Assembly (NCBI GenBank): GCA_029817715.1
Contig: JARUPY010000282.1
Coordinates: 1 to 64,000, forward strand
Direction: 5' to 3'
Source: Melastoma dodecandrum
Taxonomy: Eukaryota; Streptophyta; Magnoliopsida; Myrtales; Melastomataceae
DNA: 64,000 bases
Shown here: in pieces, positions 32,961-44,666 of the stretch
Layout: the number at the start of each line of letters is the position of its first letter
Numbering within the stretch: the stretch's first letter is position 1
Made by a program: the position numbers and the translations under genes
Notes under the pieces: generated by a model
Databases searched by the model: none
The model's input: only the letters and a program-made list of their open reading frames with translations
What the model was told of the DNA's origin: nothing

Positions 32961-34739
32961 CGCCACCCTGACAGACGAATACACCCTAGCCCAAGCGAAA
33001 TACAATATTCTCATTACACAAAAAGTTGTGTCTCCACAATTTTATTTTTTCATGCCTCGACCGTATAATTTATTCTTTCTTAATATGAGAAGATAATAAC
33101 CGTCCAAGATTATTTATGTATAAATAGTAAAACAGTAAATCAATATTTTATGTAAGGGTGATATGACATACGAATGGCTAATATAGTTTTGATGGTGAAC
33201 CATATAGAATCTTGCCTCTATATTCTACAGAAGCATGTAAGATACGCTACAGAAGGTGCTCTTATAATCTATAGAAGCTCAAGTTGTACGTTACAAAAGC
33301 TTACTGTAAGGAGCGTTTTGTAAGTAAAATCTACTTTAATTAAAGGAATGATGTGCGAAAGTATGTTTGTAATGCCAAAACCCATCGATCTTGGGGACCC
33401 TTCATTTTCTAGGCCACTCAGTCATGAGTATCGACCTGAGAGGATGTCGACGTGTCAACAATGAGGTCCTTTTGTAGCTTATGTGTTCAACCTTGTAGCC
33501 TCTGGAAGGTCGGATCTGTTTTATACTAGACAAAGCAGGATCTTCACTACCCGATGAAGTCATCAGCAAGAGTCGAGAGTTGTTCTCAATCCCGGGTTTA
33601 AGCAAGGTACTAGGGACCTTCCCCTTCACCATCATGGGGCGAACCCTTGTGCCAGCAATCAAAGCTCAAGGGCTTTGTTCCCATCTTCTTAGCAAATGAC
33701 GCGAATGTCTCCAGGAGAGAGAAAAGCGTTGTTCCTGAGTTGCTTGTATTGTCCTGTGGTAGGCCCAGTGCAATAATTTCCAAACAAACCCATGTATTTT
33801 GTAACATGCCATGGAATTGAATGAAAATTGATGTACACTCAAACCTTCTCTCGCCGGCCCATCTTTTCTAGAGACATGTGTATTGCTCGCCAGTTTCCAA
33901 GCAACGCGATCCTGCTTTGGGCCTCGAATGAGGCTGCCAGGTTTCCGGTTTTATAAAGCCTTGCGTAGAGGTACTATTTCCCACTATTGAATTCAAAAAT
34001 CGTTCACCTCCCTCGTTCAACTCCCTGAAAACACTAGCGTCCCTTCGATTCTCATGGCCCTCATTGCCCCGTCTAAAGTTAGTCCGATCATCCCAAACCA
34101 TGAGGACGATGATGGCGCAATCTTCCAGGCCGTCTCCACAGGCCACATGTCATCCGGTCTTTGTCAGCTTCGACATGGAGTCGGACTATGGCGTAGCCAT
34201 AGAGGGTTAGAAAACCCCGGGTCATTTTGTACCCACTTCCAAACTCTTCCTTTTGGAGGTGGAAAGATCGTTCCTTTATACTAGCAGGTTGCCCGTTGTT
34301 TTCGCCCCCGGCCATTTTTCAAGCGTCGGATGGAGCGACCCTATGCTATGGTCAGGCCTTCATTATTTCTCGTCTCATAGCAGTGGCACTGATTTCGACT
34401 AATGGTTTTTTGCCTGGGTAGCCAAGAAGCGTGACGTGTGAAAGGCGATAAGGATAATCCCTGATCTGCGTCCCGTTTACTGCCATGGAGCCTAATCCCC
34501 TATTTTGTGCTTGATTCCTGTCACTCTAGAACGGTATCATCTACTGATTCTATGTCCTGATGGGACCTACGTCAATCACCCAAGGAGACATCTGGTTCTT
34601 GACGGGTGCCTTCAATCTGGAGCCCCCTTCGATTTGGGCACAAGCGCCTTGACATGGTGTTCAACCCATCGCTGTGTGTTGGGGATGACCCTAGTCTTCT
34701 GGATTTTCGAGAAGATACTAGTATTAGATGCGACGTTTC
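32961..34739 (-). other. Unassigned; probably decayed 3' part of a Tat-type gypsy element
   Basis: 32961-33400 shows nothing I recognise. From 33400 to 34740, short minus-strand frames continue from the RT remnant at 34740-35560, so RNase H and downstream sequence of that element are expected here. I could not identify a conserved motif. Confidence 0.3.
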
Positions 34740-35560
34740 CTATGAAACGATGCATGTAGTTAACCCTTCCTAGAAACGCCTGAAGTTCCTTCTTGGTTCA
34801 GGGAGAAGGTAGGTTTCGGATGACGGATGTTTTAAGGGGGTCGACTTTGATCCCTCTTTGATGTACCAAGAACCCGAGAAACTGTCCTTTTCAGATTTCA
34901 AACGCACACTTTAACGAATTCAGCTTAAGCTTGTGCCTTTGCATTTTTTCCAAAGCTTCGCTCAAGTGGATATGGTGGTCTTGACTTCACCTAGACTTTA
35001 CAACCACGTCGATATCCTTCACTATTTTCCCCATAAGTGGACCAAAAGTGAGGACATTGCCATTTGATAAGTGGCTCCGACATTCTTTAACCTGATGATG
35101 ACTCATTTGAAGATTTAGGCACTAGAGTGTTGTTTTATGTATATCTTCTTCAGTAATGAAGATCTGCTTGTAACCGGAATACCCGTCCATGCAGGACATT
35201 AGCTCATGAAGGATATTTGGGTGTCGCCTTGTTCAAGTCGTGAAAATCTATGCATACCCTGATTTTGTCGTTCTTTTTTATGACATGTACTATGCTAGAT
35301 ATCTAGTCTACATACTTTTTCGTCCTTATTTGGCCTGCTTTGTACAACTTCTTTATCTTGTTTTAAACTATCTGAGCTACTTCTCTTGATCTCCTCCTTG
35401 GGGTTTGTTTCACAGTTTAAGATTGTTATCCATTGGGAGCTTGTGTTTGACCAAGTCGGTTGAGGCTCAGCATTTCGGTATAATTCCATGCAAAGCAATC
35501 TTTGTAGGCACGTAAGACCGTTTTCATGGTTTCTGATTCCATCTCTTTGAGAAGTGAGCT
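34740..35560 (-). pseudogene. Tat-type Ty3/gypsy reverse transcriptase remnant
   Basis: Piecewise translation gives CMDGYSGYKQIFITEEDIHK (about 35150-35210), IDVVVKSR with LSEALEKMQRHKLKLN (about 34930-35015) and GQFLGFLVHQRGI (about 34850-34890). These match the RT palm and thumb of the plus-strand element at 61.5-62.1 kb, residue for residue in many places. Several stops and frameshifts; dead. The first Asp of the YIDD box is recognisable. Confidence 0.8.
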
Positions 35561-35699
35561 GAGGCAAGTGTTACATGGATCTTTAGTGGTTCCTCATTTA
35601 AGTTCATTTAAAGTGTCACAAGGGACAAGAGAAGTATAGGAAGACTCTATTGATTATGCTTAGACTCGTCTAAGCATTTTAGGATATCTCATATTGGAT

Positions 35700-35890
35700 T
35701 AGCCGTCTCGCTTCTCATTGGTGAATAAGTGAGGTTGAGGAGTCTATAGGGTTCCTTCGGCAAACATCTCGGCGAATAATAAGTATTGGTTGCAATAAGG
35801 TTAACATATCTGGTTGATGAGGATCCTGTGAGTTGCTTTGGGTTTGGACCCATAACAAAGCATACAAGCCATTAAAAATTGTGACTGTTG
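35700..35890 (-). pseudogene. Tat-type gypsy gag-pol linker fragment
   Basis: The minus strand reads FNGLYALLWVQTQSNSQDPH, matching in type the segment just after gag in the right element (about 59,700-59,790, which encodes RYALLQVQTDSSPQDAHHS in one frame). It ends abruptly at about 35,890, where the duplicated kiwellin block begins, and is only about 150 bases from the RT remnant; the protease region is missing. Confidence 0.6.
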
Positions 35891-35904
35891 AGCAAGAGTT
35901 GGAG

Positions 35905-36956
35905 GAACGGAGATGATGAATACAAACTGAGGAAACGACATTGTCAACTTGCGAATTCTGCACGACGCGACGTAATTATTTGTCGCCTGACATTTCTTTG
36001 TCCAATGATGACATAAGCACGACAGGACCCGCGAGAGGGAGAAAAGCCACGCCTTTAGCACAAGAGAGATAAATGACCGATTTTCGGCCATGCAGGCGGA
36101 CGTCCGACCATCGTACGTAAGGGACGCGCCTTCCCGGTCATTTGCCCGAATAAAATTCGAAGAGAAACACGCACACGACATCGGCCTTGTCCGTCGAATG
36201 GAAAAATTTCTTTCGGGCTGAACAAGCCGTTGAAGGTGGTCATAATGACTTTCTCTTTGTCGAAAAGACTTCGCCCAACAACGTGGGGTTCCTGTAATTT
36301 AAGAATCGCTTAACAAGCAAGATGCGAAGAACATATGCCGTAGGCTCATATGGATTGTAATATTTCATGTTGTAATGTGATTTAGTCAGAACGAATTCGT
36401 TGTTGTGACGAAAATTAACTCTCCAACACCTACGACTCAGGTACAGGGAATGCTGCCGGAAACACGATATCCGTTTTTTGACGGGTAGAGAGCTACTTCG
36501 TCTGTGTCGCCTTCGTTTTTCGCCGGGTTGCATTCGTTGTCGTGCACGTTCCACGTAATTCTTTCATAAAACTCTACAAATTCCGCGTCGATCGCGACAT
36601 TTCGATTCTTATCGGGGAAGAGAGTAACGAGATGCGTGGGCAACATGATCGCGTGAAGCTGGAAAATCATCAAGTTCAAGGTGTGAGACCCTTCAACATT
36701 GTGAGAGATACACAAAGAATAATGTAGCCGATTCGTATGTTTCTACGGACATCATGTCCGATTCCATGCCATCGACCATGTTATTGCCTCGACACCGCAT
36801 CCCTGTCTAGCCCAAGTGCGGTCCAGACCGCATTCGATCCATCGACAATGTTATGTGGACAAGGTGGTTGGTTGGCGTGTTCCTCGTCGCAGCCGTTCAT
36901 TGAGTCACGCTCGTCGACCACCGTAGCAAGAACGGTTCTTCCCGTTTTCAAAGAGG
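35905..36956. repeat. Tandem duplication unit A (kiwellin 3' half and downstream)
   Basis: This roughly 1.05-kb stretch is repeated with about 95% identity at 37719-38822, same orientation. It spans the 3' part of the kiwellin gene and some 850 bases downstream. A minus-strand frame in it (36437-36715, with AIDAEFVEFYERITW) is broken by a stop in unit B, so it is probably not a gene. Confidence 0.85.
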
Positions 36957-37418
36957 ATATTTTTATTTTCCTTCCGCATCGAGATCCACCGCTATACCAT
37001 CCCGTGGATAACGCAACCACGGGATCAGAGTTCGAATGGAAACGACCGTCGTACTCCGATGGGGCACCTCCACCCCCCCTTTGCTGAAGTCATTATTCGT
37101 CCACCTGGCACTCGTCGAATAAGTCACGGGAGGCGAACAATCGTGTCCCGAATAGGATTTCCCGCCACAGTGCATCGTTCCCGATGGTCTGCAACTAGCA
37201 GGAGCCGACGACGGTAACTCGGAAGGAGTAGACATGCATATTTGAGTGCCAACGTCGGGATCGTCATCGCACATGCCGTTGACGCAAATTAGCTGTCCGT
37301 CACAGTCGTCGAGTGAGCTGCACGTACCCCCACAAAATGTGGCGCCCGATGGTGTAGGGACGCCAATGATGCACGCGACAACTAGGATTAAAGAGATAAA
37401 TTCCGCAGCGTTTACCAT
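36752..37418 (-). pseudogene. Kiwellin-family (ripening-related) protein gene, two frameshifts
   Basis: ATG at 37418. Residues 1-26 are a signal peptide (SLILVVACIIG). A Cys-rich N-terminal module follows (CGGTCSSLDDCDGQLICVNG), then CRPSGTMHCGG, SGHDCSPPVTYSTSARWT and NNDFSKGG. There the frame breaks in a run of seven G (about 37070-37077). In the next frame it continues with [56 protein letters not shown], and breaks again just after. The last residues are readable in the third frame to a stop at 36752. Kiwellins are secreted defence proteins of the expansin-like barrel fold; a maize member inhibits a fungal chorismate mutase. The usual DECDS is DERDS here, so one conserved Cys is lost. One of the breaks is in a homopolymer and could be a sequencing error. 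Confidence 0.85.
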
Positions 37419-37506
37419 GGATTGAGGCGTCGGAGCGTACTTTCGCTATACGAAGCCTTTTTTTGTGACGGTTGAGCTTGAGGTGGAAGAACAGTGACTT
37501 GGTCAT

Positions 37507-37513
37507 CTTTATA
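37507..37513 (-). promoter_or_regulatory. TATA box of the kiwellin gene
   Basis: TATAAAG on the minus strand, about 90 bases upstream of the ATG at 37418, in the right orientation and at a normal distance for a plant promoter with a short leader. It is not in the duplicated unit B. Confidence 0.5.
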
Positions 37514-37718
37514 CGGGTTGTGATAAGAAACGGTTTCTCGTGGAATCTTCATACCGTTCCCTGTTTTTAAAACCATTGACCGCTATGCCTTCTCGTTTTG
37601 ACTCGAAGACAAGATCTCGAGCTAGACCTGCGGATCGTCTTTCTTGACAAAAAAATTCAAGCGTCTAAATACAAGAAAGAGAACTCCCGTAAGAGTCTCG
37701 GTGCCGTGGAATGTGTAA

Positions 37719-38822
37719 AACGTTTGACGATGGATACAAACCGAGGAAACGACATCGTCAACTTGCGAATTGTGCGCGACGCGACGTAATTGTTTGTCGT
37801 CTGGCATTTCTTTGACCAATGATGACATAAGCACGACGGGACCCGCGAGAGGGAGAAAAGCCACGCCTTTAGCACAAGAGAGGTAAATGACCAATTTTCG
37901 GCCATTCAGGCGGACGTCCGGCCATCGTACGTAAGGGACGCGCCTTCCCGGTCATTTGCCCGAATGAAATTCGAAGAGAAATAGGCATACGACATCGGAC
38001 TTGTCCGTCGAATGAAAAATTTATTTTCGGGCAGAACAAGCCGTTGAAGGTGTTCATAAGGACTTTCGCTTCGTCGAACCGAGTTCGCCCAACAACATGG
38101 GGTTCCCGTAATTTATGAATCGATTAGGAAGCAAGATGCGAAGAACATATGCCATTGGCGTATATGGATTGTAGTATTTCGTGTTGTAATGAGATTAGTT
38201 AGAACGAATTCGTTGTTGTGACGGTAATTAACTCTCCAACACCTACGACTCAGGTACAGGGAATGCTGCCGGAAACACGATATCCGTTTTTTGACGGGTA
38301 GAGAGCTACTTCGTCTGTGTCGCCTTCGTTTTTCGCCGGGTTGCATTCGTTACCGTACACATTCCAAGTAATTTTCTAATAGAACTCTTTGAATTCCGCG
38401 TCGATCGCGACATTTCGATTCTTATCGGGGAAGAGAGTAACGAGATGCGTGGGCAACATGATCGAGTGAAGCTGGAAAATCATCAAGTTCAAGGTGTGAG
38501 ACCCTTCAACATTGTGAGAGATACACAAAGAATAATGTAGCCGATTCGTATGTTTCTACGGACATCATGTCCGATTCCATGCCATCGACCATGTTATTGC
38601 CTCGACACCGACATCCCTGTCTAGCCCAAGAGCGGACCAGACCGCATTCGATCCATCGACAACGTTATGTGGACAAGGTGGTTGGTTGGCGTGCTCCTCG
38701 TCGCAGCCGTTCATTGAGTCACGCTCGTCGACCACCGTAGCAAGAACGGTTCTTCCCGTTCATTGAGTCATACTCGTCGACCACTGTAGCAAGAACGGTT
38801 CTTCCCGTTTTCAAAGAGGAAC
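37719..38822. repeat. Tandem duplication unit B
   Basis: Counterpart of 35905-36956. It carries an extra 49-bp internal tandem duplication (38712-38760 repeated at 38761-38809). The right end falls inside the kiwellin coding sequence, so only the C-terminal part of the gene was copied. Confidence 0.85.
38565..38818 (-). pseudogene. Kiwellin C-terminal fragment (tandem copy)
   Basis: This holds the last part of the kiwellin coding region, from about VLATVVDE to the end. Its terminal part keeps the frame that is broken in the full copy ([18 protein letters not shown]). It has its own 49-bp duplication, which shifts the frame, and no promoter, signal peptide or N-terminal half. It also has DERDS, so the Cys-to-Arg change came before the duplication. 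Confidence 0.8.
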
Positions 38823-39350
38823 TCGTCGACCACCACTTGACCGCCTAGCTTGAAACTGGACCAAGCTTCCATCAGTCGCTTCAGGAACGGCTGGTTACAC
38901 CTCCCTCTAATCCCCTCTAGAGATTGTCACCTAGGTGAGAGGCTCCCTACGACTCCTGTTGACATGACAGAATATTTCGGGCGTAATTATAAGCCCATGT
39001 ATTGGTGCCTAATGTTTACTAGGTTGATACAGGAAGAATATGGAGAATATAATGGGGCTATACGGTGTCTACGAAGCTAGAAGAAACATATTTGTTCCGA
39101 CACATGCACCTCGGCAAGGAACTTTTTCAACATTTTCCGGTGCATGTCGGAGGAGTGAATGAGGTCGAAGAGCGAAATCTAAGCGGGCTGCTTCCTCAGT
39201 TGCTCAACAATGTTATAATCGATTTCCTTGATCGCGTATATCACCTTGTGGAATTTCTCATTTGATGGGGCCTTGGGCCTCAATGATTCCTCTTGTGGGG
39301 TTGAGCCTCAGGAGCGGCCATCATCCTTCTGGAACGGGTGATGAGTTCAC
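38823..39350 (-). pseudogene. Tat-like gypsy fragment (gag-protease linker type)
   Basis: The minus strand around 39,060-39,240 encodes NIVEQLRKQPA, then ISLFDLIHSSDMHRKMLKK and VHVSEQI, matching in type the AQISLLALL...HR..LLKVLNEA.V segment that precedes the protease in plant Tat/Athila elements. Stops and frame changes make it non-functional. It shows that the kiwellin block has gypsy debris on both sides. Confidence 0.5.
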
Positions 39351-40406
39351 TTATGTGCTTGGCGGCACGTAACTGGGCCCGATCACTATAGGAATCCTTG
39401 GTACCTCAAATGCAGCAACGAGATGGCTACGACTTGACGAGTACAGAAACACGAAAGAACAGAGAAGGGGGGGGGGGGTGTGAAACGTACAGCATTGGTG
39501 ACTATTGTAATAGCCTAAACTTCTGTAATTTTCCGAATGTAAAATATAAATGTCATTCATAATTGAGCATGTCATACAAATGAGCTTCAGCGTTGAAGAA
39601 TATAAAGGAATCCGATGTTGCTGCGTCTTGAGCCTCAAAGTTAAATCCCGACCAAGTGGGATTTTTTCTTTGGTTGCCAAGCATCCTTGTGTCCAAACCC
39701 AAGACAAGTGCAAGTGCTTCATCGCAAAAGAGATTTTATCAGAGAAACACCACCTATTCATCACACGAAAAATCAACCACGATTGGCGGTTAATAGGGTG
39801 TTAATGAGCCAGGTCGGGCTCGAACACCACCTATCTAAGTTCGGTCCGAGTTAAAAATTATCGAGTTCTATACCCCGGACTTGATTTAAGCCCCTCAAAA
39901 TTTTCGGCATGAGCCCGAAACCGAGTTTGATCCAAAACCTCTCCTTTCATTTTCACTGTTTAATTCTTATTTTATTTTTTAAAATTTTTTTACTTTACTT
40001 TTATTTTTTAGTTATTTTTTATTATAAAAATTTATCAAGTCCAGTCAAACGGCTTGGCGAATCAGCAAAACAGTCGAGCTGGACTTACCTAAGATCGTCA
40101 AAATTTGACTTTTGTCAAGTAGTTCGCGAGCTGCCTCATCAACACCCCAGTGGTTGTAGAGTAATTGATTATGTTCGTTTACGGTTAATATAAGGCGTCA
40201 TCGCATGAATAAGAAGAACCCCTATTATCAAAATCTGTCGATTTTGTTCATGGATCCCGAAAATTAATCAACTCCGCTGTTGTTCCGACAAAAGAATTCT
40301 ATCGACCACTTTTATGGAGGTAATTCATAGTTTGGTGATTTACGAAAAAAACCCAAAACCCTAAAATGAGGAGAAATTTTGAGCTCTGAAGAACATCTGC
40401 CTACGT
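39351..40406. other. Downstream flank of LecRK unit 3
   Basis: No gene was recognised. The sequence from about 39,650 on is homologous to 27,010-27,893. A run of 12 G lies at about 39466-39478. Confidence 0.5.
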
Positions 40407-42421
40407 CTAGCGTCCCTCGGTGATGATCGAACTGAGCCTGAACAAACCAATGGGTTCGGTACATGATATACTGGAACGGGCATCTGGTCTGGAAGGCCGG
40501 GAAGATCGGCCTCAAAATTAAGGACTCGGATCGCTTGTCTTATTGATGGCCTCTGTCACTGATCGGGATGTGCACACCACAACCCGACCAGCTAGAGATG
40601 CTCGACCAGCTGGTCCGAATCCGATGTCATCTTCTCATCTGCTGCTGTCAGAATATTCCCGCTTCCGTGGAGACCCCATACCCATGCAACCAGACCAGCT
40701 ATCATCGAGGATGTGTTCTTGATTGTCCTGTCCGTCGCTCTTCTCCCTGTTGCGATCTCCAGCACCACCACACTGAAACTATATACGTCTGATTCTTTTG
40801 AAGCTTTACCCGTGGTCATGTACTCTGGGGCAAGGTACCCGAGCCTCCGGGCCAGTCCAGTCGTCTGTGGACCGAGCTCGTGGTCCATCAACCGAGCCAA
40901 TCCGAAATCCCCTAGTTTCACATTGAAGTTCGAGTCTAGCATTACGTTGCTGCTCTTTATGTCACGGTGTATGACACATTTTTCCCACTCTTCGTGTAGA
41001 TATAATAATGCCGAGGCCAGCCCAAGGCAAATCTTGTACCTCGTCGGCATCAAAAGAGGGGACTGTTTCCCAAAGAGATGCGAGTCAAGGCTGCCATTGG
41101 GCATGCACTCGTAAATAAGCAGGAATTCATTGCTGTCGTGACACCAACCAATGAGCTGCACCAAGTTCCGGTGCCTCGGGCTGCTGATTACCTTCACCTC
41201 GTTGGAGAATTCTTTCATGCCCTGTTTAGAGCCTTGTGAGAACTTCTTTACCGCGACCGGTATGTCCAAATCTAATAAGTATCCCTTGTACACGAGCCCG
41301 AATCCTCCTTCTCCCAGCTTCTGCTCACTTGAGAAGTTGTTTGTTGCTGAAGCGAGATCTTTGTATGCGTACCTCCTTGGTCCTGCTCCTTGTTCAAGCT
41401 CTTCGTTGATGGACATTGAGTTTGTGACCTCTGCAGCCTTCTCCTTCATTTTAGTTTTCCTTGCCCTGTTTCTCCTCAACTCAAATGCCACGATGAGGAC
41501 AAGGAGCAAGAATACGATAGAAGCGCTTACCCCAGTTGCAATCTTTTCCACTTCGATTTCTGACTGCCAGTATTCGATTCGTGACTGCCAGTATTCGATT
41601 CCTGAATGCCATTATTCGATTTCTGACTGCTAGTATCCTTCACAACCGAATTTGACGAGAAATCCCAAGAGTGGAGTGTGTGTCGCTCTATGTAAGAACC
41701 GGTAGTTGCTGAGAAGCCGATTGTGACCCACTCAGGAAGAAACAGTCCTCAGGTCTACAGGGTACGAAAGGCTCATGGTTTCGTTAGGATTTGACATGGT
41801 CTTGAAGCTCCATGAAACTGTTAAATTCATGGTGGAGGCGTTATATGAGATGGTAACGTCGATTGTGTCTCCACTGTGGTACTTTACATCCCACGGTACC
41901 ATGATGCTTGAAGCGATCGAGTTCTGGTTGATTCCAACATGTTCGTATTCCGGATCCCATTTCGGACTAGGATAGGTATCGAACTCGACGTGGATGATCT
42001 GCTTCCTTGAGGTGTTGCTGAAAGTCGTGTTGTAAAGGCCACGGAGCCCGCCGGTGGAATTCAACGGGATCTGGAAGCCCTCGGGAGCCATGAAGAAGGC
42101 AAAACCGGACCCATAATTTACAATGCCCCTTACATCGATTGTGAAGGCAAAGTGGGTGGTGAAATCATAGAGCCCCCTGGAGCTCGAGTCCCACAACCGG
42201 ACCCTCTCGTTGAAGGTGACATGCCCGACGCGCCAACTTTGGTTCTGGCCGGTCATGTCCACGGCCCCAACGTTCGGATGAGCATCGTCTCCGTACAGCA
42301 CCGAGGTTGATGCCGGGTCGAATCTAGATATGTTGAACAGCAATGGGTTACCCAGGTGAGCTAGGAAGACTACGACCAAAGGAACAAAGACAGTTCTCAA
42401 CATACTTTTCTTGAGAACCAT
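40407..42421 (-). pseudogene. L-type lectin receptor kinase copy 3 (lectin ORF open, kinase part broken)
   Basis: The lectin ORF 41732-42421 (229 codons; MVLKKSMLR, signal peptide, AFFMAPEG, EFDTYPSPKWDP, HVGINQNS) is open and ends at the same +1 frameshift as copy 2. The stalk has four 21-bp repeats and a one-base deletion before the transmembrane helix. From there a frame of 319 codons (40592-41551) holds the transmembrane helix, LGEGGFGLVYKGY, VAVKKF, HRDIKS, DFG and APEY, but ends at a TAG replacing a conserved Leu codon in the last kinase subdomain. A second stop (TGA) and a 14-base deletion follow before the TEGR end at 40407. It can at most make a lectin fragment. It shares upstream and downstream flanks with copy 2. 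Confidence 0.85.
41560..41636. repeat. 21-bp minisatellite in the LecRK stalk
   Basis: Units of the type CTGACTGCTAGTATTCGATTT occur about four times here, twice in copy 2 (about 29060-29095) and once in copy 1 (about 6096-6115). Each unit adds seven residues (SQKSNTG type) to the extracellular stalk next to the membrane helix. Confidence 0.8.
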
Positions 42422-44097
42422 AATTGGTTTTTTTTTTATCTGAGTAATCTTTTGCGAATGTTGCTAGCAATCACGTGTCTCTTGGGATGTATAAATAATC
42501 AAAGGTAAGGAAAAAGCAACAAACGAAAGTGAAATTCGTGGAAATGGGGCATCATGCGATGTTTTCTCGAAAAAAGCAGATTTAACCCAACACCATTGGG
42601 CTGACTCCAAGTCAATTTTTTAACTTGGGGAACGCTCCAGGAAATGTCGGCAAAGATTATTACTAAACAAACATGGTTTATTCAAGTGGTAAAAAATTTA
42701 GATTAATTTAAGAAGGTTTTGAGTTTCAAACCTATCTTATCTAATTACCCCTCTTTGAAGGCTTATTCACTGTAGATACTCAAATCGACTGGAACAAAGT
42801 CAGATAGACAGGAGAAAAAGATTATCATCACTTTTTTTCCAAATTCGATTTTCCCTTTCTAAGGCGGGGCCCACCATTTCCCGCGTTGTACGATTCCCAT
42901 TTGCGATGAGAATTCAATCAGGAGAAAGCATAAACACCGCGGAAACTTAAGAACTTGGCCCAGTTTGCGGAGGAAATCATGTGAAGTCCGTTTGTTAGAT
43001 ATTGATGTATTGACTAAAAAATGTTGAAGGATAGTCATAATAATCTACTATTGTCCGAGATTTATCCTCTCCACGGAGAATCACCGAGAGGTGCGAGAAA
43101 GAGCTGTACATGGTTATGTCATATAATGGACAAGGAGAAAGTCGAATAGGCCGCGGCGGAATCGGCCTATTTTCAGTGGTGAGATCAGTTTTTGTAGGCC
43201 GGTAAGGCGAACCATGATGGAGGAAGTAACACAAATTACAGATCATTCAATATTTAACGCACAACGAGACGCTCCGCGTGGAACTATTACAGGTTGGATC
43301 ACAAGCTTCTCCTTTCAATGGGGACGCCCTTCTTAAAGCAGCTTCGAGGTTACCAACGTCGGAACTTGTGCGAGTGAAAATTAGGCTTTATATTCGAGCT
43401 CGAACGAAAACTAAATGAACCCGCAAAGGATAACGCGTCAACTGGCGCCCAAACACAGCCGTGGTTATTCATGGCATGACGTGGAAGTGAGATCAAATTT
43501 AACGTGTACCCATAAGGCTTCCATGCTTTTCTAGAAAGAAAAAATTGGTTTAGAATCTGTGCATCCGATGCTTCCTACCCTTTTTGGAGTTATATTTTAG
43601 GCACTTCTTTTGGTCAATTATAATTCCGTAACATGATTCCGTAATCCACCAAATAAAATTTAATCAAATATAATTCCTACTGGTTTTCAAAATAAATCCG
43701 GAGGAGACATAAAATTCAGAAGAATATCGGGGTGATTCATGTACAGTATCTCTTTCTTTTCTCGCTACAGGATACGCTTTGTGCGATGAAAATACGAACA
43801 TGAATAACACGCTGACGGTGAATATTCTGAAGGGTCATGCGAATCATGCTGACGGTGTCATGAGACAAAATTGTTAAATATTTATTAAGGGGGAGGAAAT
43901 TTCTGGGGATAAGAAAGAATTTAAGGACAACTGTGCTGAAATATATTTTATGATATACAGACGTGACAATTAGAGGCACTCAAATTAAATACTTTTACCC
44001 TTTACCCAATTGGAGTGGAAACTTTTAGAACATTAATTTATAATTATATTCCCCACATTTAGAGCGGTCCTTTTCCTCCTGCAAATGCCTCGTCGTT
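42422..44097. other. Upstream flank of LecRK unit 3
   Basis: No gene was recognised. Homologous with gaps to 29,881-31,390 and to parts of 6,931-11,790. Includes the SINE remnant at 42,665-42,815. Confidence 0.55.
42665..42815 (+). mobile_element. tRNA-derived SINE remnant, unit 3 copy
   Basis: More decayed counterpart of 30125-30275: GGTTTATTCAAGTGGTAA, then GAAGGTTTTGAGTTTCAAACC, then GACTGGAACAAAGTC. The same flanks on both sides show that both come from one insertion and were copied with the LecRK segment. Confidence 0.45.
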
Positions 44098-44666
44098 GCT
44101 TAGGTAGCCATTTTTGACACGACTCGTAATTTTCTTGTCTTAACGGATTCGTATTCCTATCGTGTCAAACCTTTATACATGATTTGTTAACTAGTTGGTT
44201 TCGGGTCGTATTCATCTTAACCGTTAAGACATATTTTAATAAAAAACACTAGGTTTTCGCATGTTTATGGATGTTTATATCGATTTCTCTTCACTTTGTG
44301 CTCATGACCCATTTTTATCGATTTTGTAACATTTATATGAGCACAAATATTCTTACAGGAAATGAAAAGTCGTCTACAAGTACGCGACCATGATATACAT
44401 ACAGAGTTGTTATGAACACGAAACTATTTATTTACCATAATTTTACCGTGGAGTGGTTATGAATTTATTGTGTTTTTTGCTTTCGGAACTTAGGTTATTT
44501 TATATTGAATTTTTTTTTGTCTAACGGGTCGTTTCATATCTACCCACTATAAACTGTTCGTGTTTTGATTGATGACACGAAAGCTTTAACTGAACGTGTT
44601 CTGGTCGACCTATTTCGTATCGTGTCTTATCATGTCTGAATATGAACCCGATTCATTTACCTAAAT
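44098..44666. mobile_element. Candidate insertion with TTAGGTA ends and ACACGA-type words
   Basis: This segment interrupts sequence that is contiguous (apart from another insert) in unit 2. It begins TTAGGTAGCC and ends TTTACCTAA, a short inverted repeat. Words such as GACACGA and CGTGTC recur near both ends. No coding capacity; possibly a non-autonomous DNA element (hAT-like) or a decayed one. A related segment may lie at 14,140-14,245. Confidence 0.35.

Noticed and set aside
36437..36715. A 92-codon minus-strand frame (AIDAEFVEFYERITW) in the kiwellin downstream region
   Set aside because: The tandem copy (about 38,250-38,530) has a stop in it and amino-acid changes without codon pattern. 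It lies in the 3' flank of the kiwellin gene and matches no family I know.
35905..38822. Idea that the kiwellin block is an inverted-repeat transposon
   Set aside because: The two copies are in direct orientation and one boundary lies within the coding sequence; it is a partial tandem duplication.
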